From positions 1 to 34,166 of the forward strand of contig WHSW01000016.1 in assembly GCA_009379895.1 (NCBI GenBank): a stretch of 34,166 nt of DNA, given 5' to 3'. Positions within the stretch are counted from its first letter, which is position 1. Each line of letters begins with the position of its first letter. This document shows, piece by piece, positions 1-8,171 of the stretch. The stretch comes from Solirubrobacterales bacterium (lineage in GTDB: Bacteria > Actinomycetota > Thermoleophilia > Solirubrobacterales > 70-9). The notes under the pieces were generated by a model. That model searched no databases and was not told the origin of the DNA. It worked only from the letters and a program-made list of their open reading frames with translations. Made by a program: the position numbers and the translations under genes.

Positions 1-1220
1 AGCATCCGCACCTGCACCGAGAGCACCTGCTTGCCCGGCGGGGCCCGGCTCGGATCGATGGTCACCGGCTGGGCGACGACCAGCAGGGGGCTCACGGGCA
101 GGTACCCGTTCGCCGCCTCCGTGTAGGTCCGAGCCATATCGGCGACGTACGGGCCGATGTGCACGTAGCCGAACTCGTGCAGATCCTCCCCGGCGCTCCA
201 CGGAATCGGGCCGTCGAGCGCCGCGTGGACCATCATCGTGCCCGGGCCGTAGGCATAGGAGGTGACCCGGCGACGGAAGCCGTTGGGCAGCGCCTCGGCG
301 GGCACCATGCCGTTGAAGAGGACGCCCGGCGTCAGGTTCGCGACCACCGCCCGGCGCACCGCGATGCGCTCGCCGGACTCGAGCTCGACCCCGATCGCCC
401 GCCCGCGGTCGACCAGGATGCGGCGCGCCGCGGCCTCGGTCCGCACCTCCGCGCCCGCCTCGCCGGCGAGCGCCGCGAGCGCCGCCGCAAGCCGCGATGC
501 ACCCCCCTCGACCACCGACATGCCGTTCGCCATATCGGTGAAGACCTCGAGGAAGGGAAACATCGCCCCCGTCGCGACGTCGGGCCCGAAGTCGAGGTGC
601 ATGCCCCAGGCGGCGAGCAGCGACCTCGCCTCGGGCGACGCGAAGTACGTCTCGCCCAGCTCCCGGGTGGAGCCGGCCAGCAGCTGGGCCAGCTCGGAGA
701 GGCCGCCCGGGCCGAGGCCGCGCCTCGCGCGAGCGAGCGCGCGGACGGCCGCCGCGGAGGGCAGCGGCGTCCCGTAGAGCTCGAACAGCAGCGGGGCGAA
801 GCGGTCGTAGCGCTCGCGCAGCTCGTCCCAGCCGGCGGCGTCGGCGGCGTCGTGTGCGGCCAGCAGGCTGCGGGTTCGCTCCGCATCCCGGTAGACACGC
901 AGGCTGGCCCCGTCCGGGAAGGCGCTCGCGTACGGCCGCGAGGTGGTCGCGAACGAGAGCCCGTGGCGTCCGAGGCCCTCGCCGAGCTCGGCGAATGCGG
1001 GCGAGCCACAGAACAGGTTCATGTTGGTGGCGAACAGGTCGTGCACGAACCCCGGGCGAGTGATCTCGGCGCTCGCCACCGCGCCGCCCACCCGCTCGTT
1101 GCGCTCGACCACCAGCACGTCCCTCCCCGCCTGAGCGAGGTATGCGGCGGTGACCAGGCCGTTGTGTCCCGCGCCCACCACGACGACATCGCGTTCGGTT
1201 CCTTGCGAGCTGGTTGCCAT
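1..1220 (-). CDS. Phytoene desaturase/amine oxidase-type FAD oxidoreductase (C-terminus beyond window)
   Basis: Probable NAD(P)/FAD-dependent oxidoreductase of the phytoene-desaturase/amine-oxidase superfamily; the substrate cannot be read from sequence. The N-terminus reads DVVVVGAGHNGLVTAAYLAQ, a dinucleotide-binding GxGxxG fold with the family's typical GHNGL, followed by LVVERNERVGGA where the flavin ribose is bound. A second conserved stretch (SVVEGGASRLAAALAALAGE, about residue 230) fits this family. About 406 codons are visible and the reading frame is open at the window edge, so roughly the last 100-120 residues are missing. I chose ATG at 1220 because AGGAGA lies six to seven bases upstream and the Rossmann motif starts 11 residues in. 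It is divergent from the GntR operon and probably shares its control region at 1262-1294. Confidence 0.85.
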   Translation of the reverse strand, partial: MATSSQGTERDVVVVGAGHNGLVTAAYLAQAGRDVLVVERNERVGGAVASAEITRPGFVHDLFATNMNLFCGSPAFAELGEGLGRHGLSFATTSRPYASAFPDGASLRVYRDAERTRSLLAAHDAADAAGWDELRERYDRFAPLLFELYGTPLPSAAAVRALARARRGLGPGGLSELAQLLAGSTRELGETYFASPEARSLLAAWGMHLDFGPDVATGAMFPFLEVFTDMANGMSVVEGGASRLAAALAALAGEAGAEVRTEAAARRILVDRGRAIGVELESGERIAVRRAVVANLTPGVLFNGMVPAEALPNGFRRRVTSYAYGPGTMMVHAALDGPIPWSAGEDLHEFGYVHIGPYVADMARTYTEAANGYLPVSPLLVVAQPVTIDPSRAPPGKQVLSVQVRM

Positions 1221-1261
1221 GCGATTTCTCCTGACGGCCACCTTGCCGTGACCCGTGGTGC

Positions 1262-1294
1262 GTGACTCTGTCACATAGATATGATCAAATGTGA
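1262..1294. promoter_or_regulatory. Candidate GntR operator: two overlapping inverted repeats
   Basis: The divergent gap holds GTGAC-TCT-GTCAC (1262-1274) and, overlapping it, TCACAT-N12-ATGTGA (1271-1294). A TATGAT hexamer that could be a rightward -10 lies between the arms at 1280-1285. This local stretch is much more A/T-rich than its surroundings. FadR/GntR-family proteins commonly bind short GT...AC palindromes next to their own gene, so autoregulation and control of the leftward oxidoreductase is the obvious reading, but the pairing with this regulator is inferred from position only. Confidence 0.4.
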
Positions 1295-1358
1295 GAATGA
1301 ACGCATTGTCGGGGTTGCAGTTGGCGGGATGGCGTCAGTCGGGGACGAGGGAGGCGGG

Positions 1359-2111
1359 GTGACGCCGGACTCAAAGAAGCTCGCTCGTCTGGCCCGCCAG
1401 AGCGGACACCGCACGCTCGCCGAGCAGGCGTTTGCCTCCCTGCACGAGGCGATCGTCACCGGCGTGCTCGAACCGGGTGAACGCCTGCCGATCGAGGAGC
1501 TCGCCGAGGTCCTGACGATGAGCCCGATGCCGATCCGCGAGGCCCTTCGTCGCCTCGACTCGGCTGGCTTGGTCGAGAACATCCCCCACCGCGGCGCGCG
1601 CGTCACCGAGCTCTCGGTCGAGGACCTGCGCGAGGTCTACACGGTGCGCCTGGAGCTCGAGCCGCTCGCCGTTCGCGAGGCGGCGGCGAGCTTTACCGAC
1701 GAGGACGCCCAGGCGGCGAACGAGGCGCTCGAGCGCCACCGCCGGGCGATCGAGGACGGGCGGGTGGGTGAGGCCTGGGAGAGCCATACCGACTTTCACT
1801 TCGCGCTCTACGCCCCGGCGCACAACCGCTGGCTGACCCGGCTGATCACGCCGCTGTGGGAGACCAGCGAGCGCTACCGCCACGCCAGCGGTCCGGTCGA
1901 GTGGCGCCTCGACGAGCGCCGCCGTGAGCACGAGGAGATCCTCGCCGCGTGCGTCGCCCGCGAGCCCGACCGGGCCTCGCTGGAGCTCTACAACCACCTC
2001 GCCCGCACCGCCAACCAGGTCTCCGCGCGGATGGGCGGCGGCGAGCTGTTCGCGCTGCGGCCTGGCGCGGACGCGAAGCTCGCGGCGGCGGGTGACGCCC
2101 GCCCTCGGTGA
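1359..2111 (+). CDS. GntR family transcriptional regulator, FCD (FadR) subgroup
   Basis: DNA-binding repressor or activator of the GntR superfamily. The winged helix covers about residues 15-80 (TLAEQAFASLHEAIVTG, LPIEELAEVL, SPMPIREALRRLDSAGLV), and the all-helical FCD ligand domain follows, with the metal-type pattern of ELEPLAVREAA, HTDFHFALY and RRREHEEIL. The FCD His/Asp pattern (D..FH....H) suggests a metal-assisted carboxylate ligand, as in relatives. I prefer GTG at 1359, which has GGGAGG four bases upstream; ATG at 1329 (ten residues longer) is possible but has only GGCGGG, and an open frame back to 1281 runs through the A/T-rich operator. Its TGA overlaps the next GTG (GTGA), so it is the first gene of a coupled catabolic operon that it probably regulates. 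Confidence 0.85.
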   Translation: MTPDSKKLARLARQSGHRTLAEQAFASLHEAIVTGVLEPGERLPIEELAEVLTMSPMPIREALRRLDSAGLVENIPHRGARVTELSVEDLREVYTVRLELEPLAVREAAASFTDEDAQAANEALERHRRAIEDGRVGEAWESHTDFHFALYAPAHNRWLTRLITPLWETSERYRHASGPVEWRLDERRREHEEILAACVAREPDRASLELYNHLARTANQVSARMGGGELFALRPGADAKLAAAGDARPR

Positions 2112-3070
2112 CGACCGGCATCGAGATCGAGCGTCGCCCGCTCGGCGCCTCCGCGGTCGAGGCACCGCGGATCATGCTCGGCTGCGGCAACTTCGGCGGC
2201 GTCGGGTCGGCGCCCGAGTTCTTCGGGCGGGGCCAGTCCGAGCAGGAGGCGTTCGCGCTCATGGATGCCGCCTGGGAGCTCGGGATCACCCACTTCGACA
2301 CCGCCGACGCCTACGGCGGCGGGCGCAGCGAGGCGGCGATCGGACGCTGGTCTCGGTCGCGCGGCGTGCGCCCGCAGCTCACGACGAAGACCTACAACCC
2401 GATGGACGCCGGCGCCGACCGCGGGCTCACCCGCGCGCGGATCGAGCGCCAGCTCGCCTCGAGCCTCGACCGGCTCGGCGTCGATCGCGTCGACCTCTAT
2501 CTCGCTCACGAGTTCGATCCCGACGTCCCCCTGGAGGAGACGCTCGCGACACTCGAGGACCTGGTGGACGACGGGGCGATCGGCGCCTACGGCGTCAGCA
2601 ACTTCGACGCGAGCCAGCTCGAGCGGGCCGCGGCGCTCGGCTCGCCGGCCTGCGTGCAGAACTCCTACTCGCTGCTCGAGCGAACGGATGAACTCGACCT
2701 GCTCCCGCTCTGCGCGCGGCGCGGGCTCGGCTACGTCGCGTTCGGGCCGCTGGCGGGCGGCTGGCTGACCGGCAAGTACCGTCGCGGCGCGGACTTTCCG
2801 GCCGGCTCGCGGATGACGCAGCGCCCCGAGCCCTACCGGCGCTTCCTGCGAGACGGGGTCTTCGACGCCCTCGAGGAGCTCGAGCGCAGGGCCGCCGAGC
2901 GCGGGATCTCGACGGCCGGGCTGGCGCTCGCCTGGCTGCTCGCCGAGCCGCGGGTCGGCGCGGCGGTGGTCGGCCCGAGCCGACCGGAGCACCTGCGGCC
3001 GGTCCGCGAGGCGCTCGCTCACCCCCTGAGCGCGAGCGAGCGCGACGAGCTCTCGGAGCTGTTCGCCTAG
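2108..3070 (+). CDS. Aldo/keto reductase
   Basis: NAD(P)H-dependent oxidoreductase with the AKR TIM-barrel, 320 residues, the family's normal length. The catalytic tetrad is visible: Asp64 and Tyr69 in HFDTADAYGGG, Lys94 in TTKTY and His134 in DLYLAHEFD. GAYGVSNFD and QNSYSLLER, then GPLAGGWLTGKY, are the usual barrel motifs, and VVGPSRPEHL near the C-terminus is the cofactor phosphate-binding segment. The closest style is the YajO/aryl-alcohol dehydrogenase-like branch. The GTG start overlaps the GntR stop by three bases and its TAG shares one base with the next GTG, so translation is coupled through the operon. The physiological carbonyl substrate is unknown. Confidence 0.88.
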   Translation: MTTGIEIERRPLGASAVEAPRIMLGCGNFGGVGSAPEFFGRGQSEQEAFALMDAAWELGITHFDTADAYGGGRSEAAIGRWSRSRGVRPQLTTKTYNPMDAGADRGLTRARIERQLASSLDRLGVDRVDLYLAHEFDPDVPLEETLATLEDLVDDGAIGAYGVSNFDASQLERAAALGSPACVQNSYSLLERTDELDLLPLCARRGLGYVAFGPLAGGWLTGKYRRGADFPAGSRMTQRPEPYRRFLRDGVFDALEELERRAAERGISTAGLALAWLLAEPRVGAAVVGPSRPEHLRPVREALAHPLSASERDELSELFA

Positions 3071-4056
3071 TGGCGAGCGTGCTGGTGCTCGGCCGCGGCG
3101 AGGTCACCGACGCGCTGCCGATCGGCGAATGCATCGAGGCGATCGCCGACGTGCTCGCCGCCCAGGCCCGCGCCGAGGTGCACCAGCCGCTGCGCTCGGT
3201 GACGACGCCGCCGTCGTCCGAGGGGTTCATGGGCCTGATGCCGGCCCACCGCGGGGGCGAGCGCCCGCTCTTCGCGCTGAAGGCCGTCTGCATCTTCCCG
3301 GGCAACCCGGCGCGTGGGCTCGACGCGCACCAGGGCACGGTGACCCTCTTCGACGGCGCCACGGGCGAGCCGACCGCGATCCTCGACGCCTCGGCGCTGA
3401 CGGCGATCCGAACCGCCGCGGTCTCCGCCCTGGCCACCCGCCTGCTGGCGGCCGACGACGCGCGCGAGCTCGCCATCCTGGGCGCCGGCGTGCAGGCGGC
3501 GGCGCACCTCGAGGCGCTGCTCGCCGTGCGCAACTTCGATCGCGTGCGCGTCTACTCGCCCACCCGCGAGCACGCGGAGCGCCTGGCGCGGGAGGCGGGC
3601 GACCGGGCGCGCGTCGAGGTCTGCGACGACGCCGAGCGCGCCGTGCGCGGGGCCCAGGTGGTGGTGACCGTCACCACCTCGCGTGAACCCGTGCTCCGGC
3701 GCGAGTGGCTCGCCGAGGGCGCGCACCTGAACGCGGTGGGCGCGAGCTCGCCGAGCTCGCGCGAGCTCGACACCGCCACGGTGGCCGCGTGCTCGCTGTT
3801 CGTCGACAGCCGCGAGTCGGTGCTCAACGAGGCGGGCGAATACCGGCTCGCCGTGAGCGAGGGTGCGATCGAGGGCCCGGGCCACATCCGCGCGGAGCTC
3901 GGCGAGGTCGTCGCCGGCCTCCACGCCGGCCGCACTGGCCCCGACGAGCTCACCGTGTTCCGCTCGCTCGGCCTCGCGATCGAGGACCTGGCCGCCGCCG
4001 AGCACGCGGTCGAGAGCGCCCGGCGAGCGGGCGCCGGGGTCGAGGTGGAGCTTTGA
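3070..4056 (+). CDS. Ornithine cyclodeaminase/mu-crystallin family protein
   Basis: NAD(P)-dependent enzyme of the OCD/mu-crystallin family, 328 residues. Members include ornithine cyclodeaminase, ketimine and iminosuccinate reductases and EutC of ectoine breakdown. Visible family features are the substrate-side ALKAV with its Lys, the LDASALTAIRTAAVSALATR stretch, the nucleotide-binding AILGAGVQAAAHLEAL, then HLNAVGASSPSSRELD and a late TVFRSLGLAIEDLAAA. The start is GTG at 3070, directly at the AKR stop. The following gene is a PLP dehydratase joined by a TTGA overlap. Paired with such a dehydratase, an iminosuccinate-reductase or EutC-like role is more likely than ornithine cyclodeamination, but this is inference from neighbourhood. 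Confidence 0.85.
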   Translation: MASVLVLGRGEVTDALPIGECIEAIADVLAAQARAEVHQPLRSVTTPPSSEGFMGLMPAHRGGERPLFALKAVCIFPGNPARGLDAHQGTVTLFDGATGEPTAILDASALTAIRTAAVSALATRLLAADDARELAILGAGVQAAAHLEALLAVRNFDRVRVYSPTREHAERLAREAGDRARVEVCDDAERAVRGAQVVVTVTTSREPVLRREWLAEGAHLNAVGASSPSSRELDTATVAACSLFVDSRESVLNEAGEYRLAVSEGAIEGPGHIRAELGEVVAGLHAGRTGPDELTVFRSLGLAIEDLAAAEHAVESARRAGAGVEVEL

Positions 4057-5018
4057 TCGCGCTCGCTGCGATCGAGTCCGCCCGCGAGCGGATCGCGGGC
4101 GCCGCGCTGCGCACACCGCTCGTCCGCCTGGCCGTCGACGCGCCCGGCGAGATCTGGCTCAAGCTCGAGAACCTGCAGCCGATCGCCTCGTTCAAGATCC
4201 GCGGCGCCGCCAACGCGGTGCGCGCCGCGGACCCCGCCGACCTCGAGGCCGGGCTGGTCACCGCGAGCGCGGGCAACATGGCCCAGGGCGTCGCCTGGAT
4301 CGCCCGCGAGCTCGGCCTGCCCGCCACGATCGTCGTGCCCGAGCACGCCCCGGCGACCAAGCTGGCCGCGATCGAGCGGCTCGGCGGCGAGGTGATGCGC
4401 GTGCCCTACGAGGACTGGTGGCGGGCGATCGAGGAGTCCCGCGTGCCGGGCATCGAGGGCCTGTTCATCCACCCGGTCGAGGACGAGGGCGTGATGGCTG
4501 GCAACGGGACGATCGCCCTCGAGATCCTCGAGGACCTGCCCGATCCGGACGCCGTGCTGGTCCCGTACGGCGGCGGCGGGCTGGTGACCGGCATGGCGAG
4601 CGCGCTCCGGGCGCTGCGCCCGACCACGCGGGTCTACGCGGTCGAGCCCGAGACGGCCGCCGCCCTGAACGCCGCGCTCGCCGCGGGCGCGCCGACGGAG
4701 ATCGAGTACCGGCCGTCGTTCGTCGACGGGTCGGGCAGCCGCAGCGTGCTGCCGGGCATGTGGCCGCGCGTGCGCGAGCTGATCGACGGGGCGTTCATCG
4801 CCTCGCTGGACGAGACGGCCGCCGCCGTGCGGCTGCTCGCCGAGCGCACGCGGGTGGTGGCCGAGGGGGCCGGTGCGCTCGCGCCCGCCGCCGCGCTCGC
4901 CGGCCGCGCCGGCGAGGGGGTGGTCGTCTGCGTGGTCTCGGGCGGCAACATCGACCTCTCGACGCTCGGCGGGATCCTCGCCGGCGGAACCCCCGGATCC
5001 ACCGAGGATCGCGCCTGA
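4053..5018 (+). CDS. Threonine/serine dehydratase family PLP enzyme
   Basis: Fold-type II PLP-dependent lyase, 321 residues, catalytic domain only with no C-terminal ACT regulatory domain. The Schiff-base lysine is Lys48 in ASFKIRGAANAV. The phosphate-binding glycine loop is VPYGGGGLVTGMASAL, SAGNMAQGVA is the substrate loop, and the late VSGGNIDLS closes the cofactor site. The only start consistent with the conserved N-terminus is TTG at 4053, which has GGAG five bases ahead and overlaps the upstream TGA as TTGA. Without an ACT domain it resembles catabolic dehydratases, hydroxyaspartate dehydratase (BhcB) or EutB, rather than biosynthetic IlvA. It is the last gene of the operon; a leftward gene ends 17 bases further on. 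Confidence 0.85.
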   Translation: MIALAAIESARERIAGAALRTPLVRLAVDAPGEIWLKLENLQPIASFKIRGAANAVRAADPADLEAGLVTASAGNMAQGVAWIARELGLPATIVVPEHAPATKLAAIERLGGEVMRVPYEDWWRAIEESRVPGIEGLFIHPVEDEGVMAGNGTIALEILEDLPDPDAVLVPYGGGGLVTGMASALRALRPTTRVYAVEPETAAALNAALAAGAPTEIEYRPSFVDGSGSRSVLPGMWPRVRELIDGAFIASLDETAAAVRLLAERTRVVAEGAGALAPAAALAGRAGEGVVVCVVSGGNIDLSTLGGILAGGTPGSTEDRA

Positions 5019-5034
5019 ACGCCACGGCCTCCAG

Positions 5035-5994
5035 TCAGCCGACCGGCGAGAGATCGACGGAGAGGCGACCGTCACGCTGGCGGGCGGAGGTCCCGAGCGC
5101 CGCGCAGGCGTCGATCAGGCGACGGGCGATCCAGGCGGTGTCGTCGCCCTCGGCGACCCGCGTGTGGCAGTGGTCGAGCTTCAGCGGCAGCGCCTCGAGG
5201 CCGACCGGCCGACCGCCGTCGAGATCGACGAACCACAGCAGGCCGAGGTCGTTGCGCAGCAGCGGGTCGACGCGGTAGTCGTCGACGAAGTCGCCGAGGT
5301 CGAAGAGGACCCGCCCCGCGACCCCGTGAAAGACGTGCGCCGAGTGGCCGGCGACGAGCGTCGCGCCACCCCGCTCGAGCGCCACGGCGGCGCGGCGGAC
5401 CGGCGGCGTCGGCGCCCGGGTCATGTTCGGGCCCCAGTGGGCGAGGACGAGGAGCGGGTCGGGCACACCGTCGCCGACCGCGGGGCGCAGCCAGTCCGGC
5501 GGCCCGCCTCGCTCGAGGTCCGCGAAGGCGATCCCCGGCCGACCCGCCGCCGCGGCGTACTCGGCGGGGTGATCGGAGAGGGCGACGACTCGCAGCCGCT
5601 CGCCGGCCGCCTCGACCACCGCGGGCGCGCGCGCCTCACGCTCGTCTCGCCCCGCGCCGACCCAGCGGATGCCAGCCGCGCGCAGGTGCTCGAAGGTGTC
5701 CAGCAGCGCCACGGGCCCGAAGTCGAGCGCGTGGTTGTTCGCGAGGGTGACGCAGTCCACGCCCAGCTCCGCGAGCGCCGCCGCCGCGGCCGGCGGGGCG
5801 CGGAAGTGAAAGACGCGCCCCGGCACCGGCGCGCCCCGTTCGGAGATGCAGCATTCGAGGTTGGCGAGGCAGAGGTCCGCCGCGCGCACGGCGTCGATCA
5901 CCTCCGCGGCGAAGAGCGATCCCGGTCGCGCCTCGCCGAGCCGCTCGCCAACGCCGCGACCGAGCATCGTGTCACCGGCGAGCGCGAGCCTCAC
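5035..5994 (-). CDS. CapA family protein (poly-gamma-glutamate-type metallophosphoesterase fold)
   Basis: CapA-like protein with the calcineurin-like metallophosphatase fold, 319 residues. Motifs in order: LALAGDTMLGRGVGE at the N-terminus, CLANLECCIS (about residue 47), LANNHALDFG, LAHWGPNM and VAGHSAHVFHG, which together give the metal-binding Asp/Asn/His set. Unlike Bacillus CapA no N-terminal membrane anchor is present, so this shorter form is predicted to be cytoplasmic. GTG at 5994 starts immediately before the GD motif, with GGAG eleven bases upstream. It converges on the dehydratase and is divergent from the SigG-like gene. Its role here is unknown. Confidence 0.82.
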   Translation of the reverse strand: MRLALAGDTMLGRGVGERLGEARPGSLFAAEVIDAVRAADLCLANLECCISERGAPVPGRVFHFRAPPAAAAALAELGVDCVTLANNHALDFGPVALLDTFEHLRAAGIRWVGAGRDEREARAPAVVEAAGERLRVVALSDHPAEYAAAAGRPGIAFADLERGGPPDWLRPAVGDGVPDPLLVLAHWGPNMTRAPTPPVRRAAVALERGGATLVAGHSAHVFHGVAGRVLFDLGDFVDDYRVDPLLRNDLGLLWFVDLDGGRPVGLEALPLKLDHCHTRVAEGDDTAWIARRLIDACAALGTSARQRDGRLSVDLSPVG

Positions 5995-6053
5995 GGGCGT
6001 CGATTCTCCGCTCTTTCGGGAGCTCCCGCCTCATCCGTCTAGCCTGTGCGGGA

Positions 6054-7181
6054 ATGACCGCCGCCGCGACGATCTCGACCGCCCGCGAGCGCGAGCTGCT
6101 GGCGGCCGCCCGCGGGGGCGACGAGGGCGCCTACGCGCGCCTGATCGAGACCTACCGGGGCGAGCTTCACGCCCACTGCTATCGGATGCTGGGCTCGGTC
6201 CACGACGCCGAGGACGCCCTGCAGGAGGCGCTGCTTCGGGCCTGGCGGGCCCTGGCGCGCTTCGAGGGGCGAAGCTCGCTTCGCTCCTGGCTCTATCGGA
6301 TCGCGACCAACACCTGTCTGACCGCGATCCAAAGGCGCCCCAAGCGCGTGCTCCCGATCGACTACGGCCCCGCCTCGGACCCCCATGACGGCCCCGGCGA
6401 GCCACTCGTCGAGTCGGTCTGGATCGAGCCCTACCCCGACGAGACGCTGGGCGTCGAGGACGGGCTCGCCGCTCCCGAGGCGAGCTATGAGCGCCGCGAG
6501 GGCGTCGAGCTGGCCTTCATCGCTGCGCTTCAGCACCTGCCGGCGCGCCAGCGCGCGGCGCTCATCCTGCGCGAGGTGCTCGGCTTCTCGGCCAAGGAGA
6601 CCGCCGCCGCGCTCGAGACCACGGTCGCCTCGGTGAACAGTGCCCTGCAGCGGGCGCGCAAGACGATCGAAGAGCGCCTTCCCGACCAGAGCCAGCAGGC
6701 GACCGCGCGCTCGCTCGGCGACGATGGCGTGCGCGATGTCGTCGAGAGCTACGTGGACGCCTGGGACCGCGGGGACATCGACGGGGTCGTCGCGATGCTG
6801 ACCGAGGACGCGGCGTTCGCGATGCCGCCGCTCGCGAGCTGGTTCGGAGGTCGCGACGGAGGTCACGACGCCCTCTCCGAGTTCCTCGCCGTCGGGCCGC
6901 TCTCGGGCGAGTGGCGCTGGCGCCACGTCCCCGCTCGCGCCAACGGGCAGCCGGCTCTCGCCTTCTACGGCTGGGACGAGGAGCAGCGGACGCACCTTCC
7001 CTTCGCGCTCAACATGCTCACCCTGCGCGGCGAGCGGATCAGCGACATCACCGCCTTCGTCTGTCGCTCGATCGAGCTCCCCGGCCGTGAGGCCTACGCG
7101 CGCTGGCCCGACCAGCCGCTCGATGCCACGAGGACCGCGGGGTACTTCGAGCGCTTCGGGCTCCCCGACCGCCTGGACTGA
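6054..7181 (+). CDS. ECF sigma-70 family RNA polymerase sigma factor with SnoaL-like C-terminus (SigG-like)
   Basis: Alternative sigma factor, 375 residues, of the class with a C-terminal NTF2/SnoaL-like domain, as in mycobacterial SigG. Sigma region 2 holds HCYRMLGSVHDAEDALQEAL and RSSLRSWLYRIATNTCL. The linker carries VWIEPYPDETL, a hallmark of this class. Region 4 reads LQHLPARQRAALILREVLGF with helix-turn-helix SAKETAAALETTVASVNSAL. From about residue 225 the sequence is SnoaL-like (VVESYVDAWDRGDIDGVVAM). No anti-sigma gene is adjacent, consistent with regulation by its own C-terminal domain. The ATG lacks a good ribosome site; TAGCCT at 6040-6045, eight bases before ATG, suggests a leaderless transcript. 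Confidence 0.88.
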   Translation: MTAAATISTARERELLAAARGGDEGAYARLIETYRGELHAHCYRMLGSVHDAEDALQEALLRAWRALARFEGRSSLRSWLYRIATNTCLTAIQRRPKRVLPIDYGPASDPHDGPGEPLVESVWIEPYPDETLGVEDGLAAPEASYERREGVELAFIAALQHLPARQRAALILREVLGFSAKETAAALETTVASVNSALQRARKTIEERLPDQSQQATARSLGDDGVRDVVESYVDAWDRGDIDGVVAMLTEDAAFAMPPLASWFGGRDGGHDALSEFLAVGPLSGEWRWRHVPARANGQPALAFYGWDEEQRTHLPFALNMLTLRGERISDITAFVCRSIELPGREAYARWPDQPLDATRTAGYFERFGLPDRLD

Positions 7182-7191
7182 CTCGACCCGC

Positions 7192-8028
7192 TCAGCACGC
7201 GTCGTAGACGTGGCGCCGCGAGCCGGGGGTGCTCACGCCCCGGTCGCGGAGCACGACCGAGACTTCGTCGCCGACCGTGCGGCACGCGCGGCGGAAGTCC
7301 CGGCGCCGGTACTCGATCGCGATCAGGTGATCGCCGTGGACGCGCCGGTAACGGCCGCACTCGTCGTAGCGCGCGCACTCCTCGGCGATCGCGAAGTCGA
7401 AGCCGACCTCGCGCGACTGCCGCGAGGTGACGCCGGCCGTGTTCTTCTGGCCGACGGCCATGCCCGCGGCGTGGGCGCGCTCGGCGAGCAGCCTCGCGTA
7501 GGCGAGCGCCTGGCGCTTGCCGAAGGGGACCCGGTTCGCCAGCGGGGTGCCGTCGAAGCGCGTCCACGAGTCGAGGTTGTCGTACTCGACCGCCCGATAG
7601 CCCTTGCGCGCGCAGCCGTCGATCATCCGGCCGACCCAACGAGCGGCCCGCCGGCGCTTGGCGGCGGTGCCGATGTCGATCAGGTACTCGCCGCCCCAGT
7701 TCGGGTCGTCGCCGAGCTCGCTGAGGACCAGCCGCCGCGGCCAGTTGGAGCGCTCATCCGGGCGGTCGACACCGCGCTCGTCGGCCTGGGTCTGGAAGGC
7801 GTTGACGTAACAGATCGAGTAGGCGGGCTCGGCCGCAGCCTCGCCGGAGAACCAGTCGCGCGAGACGACCGAGACTCCCGGGGCGAGCGGGTAGTCGCCA
7901 CCGATCTGATAGTCGAAGCCGGCGTTGACCGGGGGCGGGGCGACGGCCGCGGAGGCGACCGGCCGGCCCTGCGCGGAGGCGAGCGGCCCGAGGGCGAGGA
8001 GGGCGACGGCGCCGACGAGCATTCTCAC
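7192..8028 (-). CDS. Secreted endo alpha-1,4-polygalactosaminidase-like protein (GH114)
   Basis: Probable exported glycoside hydrolase of the GH114/TM1410-like barrel family, 278 residues. A short hydrophobic N-terminus (MLVGAVALLALGPLASAQG) is a signal peptide. The mature part begins with the family's NAGFDYQIGGDY, followed by YVNAFQTQ, the conserved YLIDIG and AARWVGRMIDGC, then AVEYDNLDSW and the late FDFAIAEECARYDEC; acidic residues in DYQ, YDNLDSW and AEEC are the candidate catalytic set. GTG at 8028 or ATG at 8022 could both start it. It converges on the sigma gene with ten bases between stops. Family members act on galactosaminogalactan-type polymers, but the substrate here is not known. 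Confidence 0.78.
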   Translation of the reverse strand: MRMLVGAVALLALGPLASAQGRPVASAAVAPPPVNAGFDYQIGGDYPLAPGVSVVSRDWFSGEAAAEPAYSICYVNAFQTQADERGVDRPDERSNWPRRLVLSELGDDPNWGGEYLIDIGTAAKRRRAARWVGRMIDGCARKGYRAVEYDNLDSWTRFDGTPLANRVPFGKRQALAYARLLAERAHAAGMAVGQKNTAGVTSRQSREVGFDFAIAEECARYDECGRYRRVHGDHLIAIEYRRRDFRRACRTVGDEVSVVLRDRGVSTPGSRRHVYDAC

Positions 8029-8171
8029 GGGCGTGATCGAAGCCTCATGACTGGATCGCCGCCACGCGCGGGGGCGGTCGCGAGGGTCATGGTCCCGACG
8101 ATCCTAGACGCGGCCTCGTCGCCCGGGCGGCGGTCGGTCGAGGTCGCCGGCGGTCCGGCACAATCACCGAG

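Noticed and set aside
159-1265. Rightward frame of about 370 codons at the left end
   Set aside because: The complementary strand encodes a well-conserved FAD oxidoreductase with its Rossmann motif and ribosome site.
1269-1295. TGTCACA at 1269-1275 as a further ECF41 promoter before the GntR gene
   Set aside because: No CGTC follows at 16 bases (the sequence there is TGAG), and the box is part of the local inverted repeats.
5019-5034. Terminator between the convergent dehydratase and CapA genes
   Set aside because: Only 16 bases separate the stops and no inverted repeat is present.
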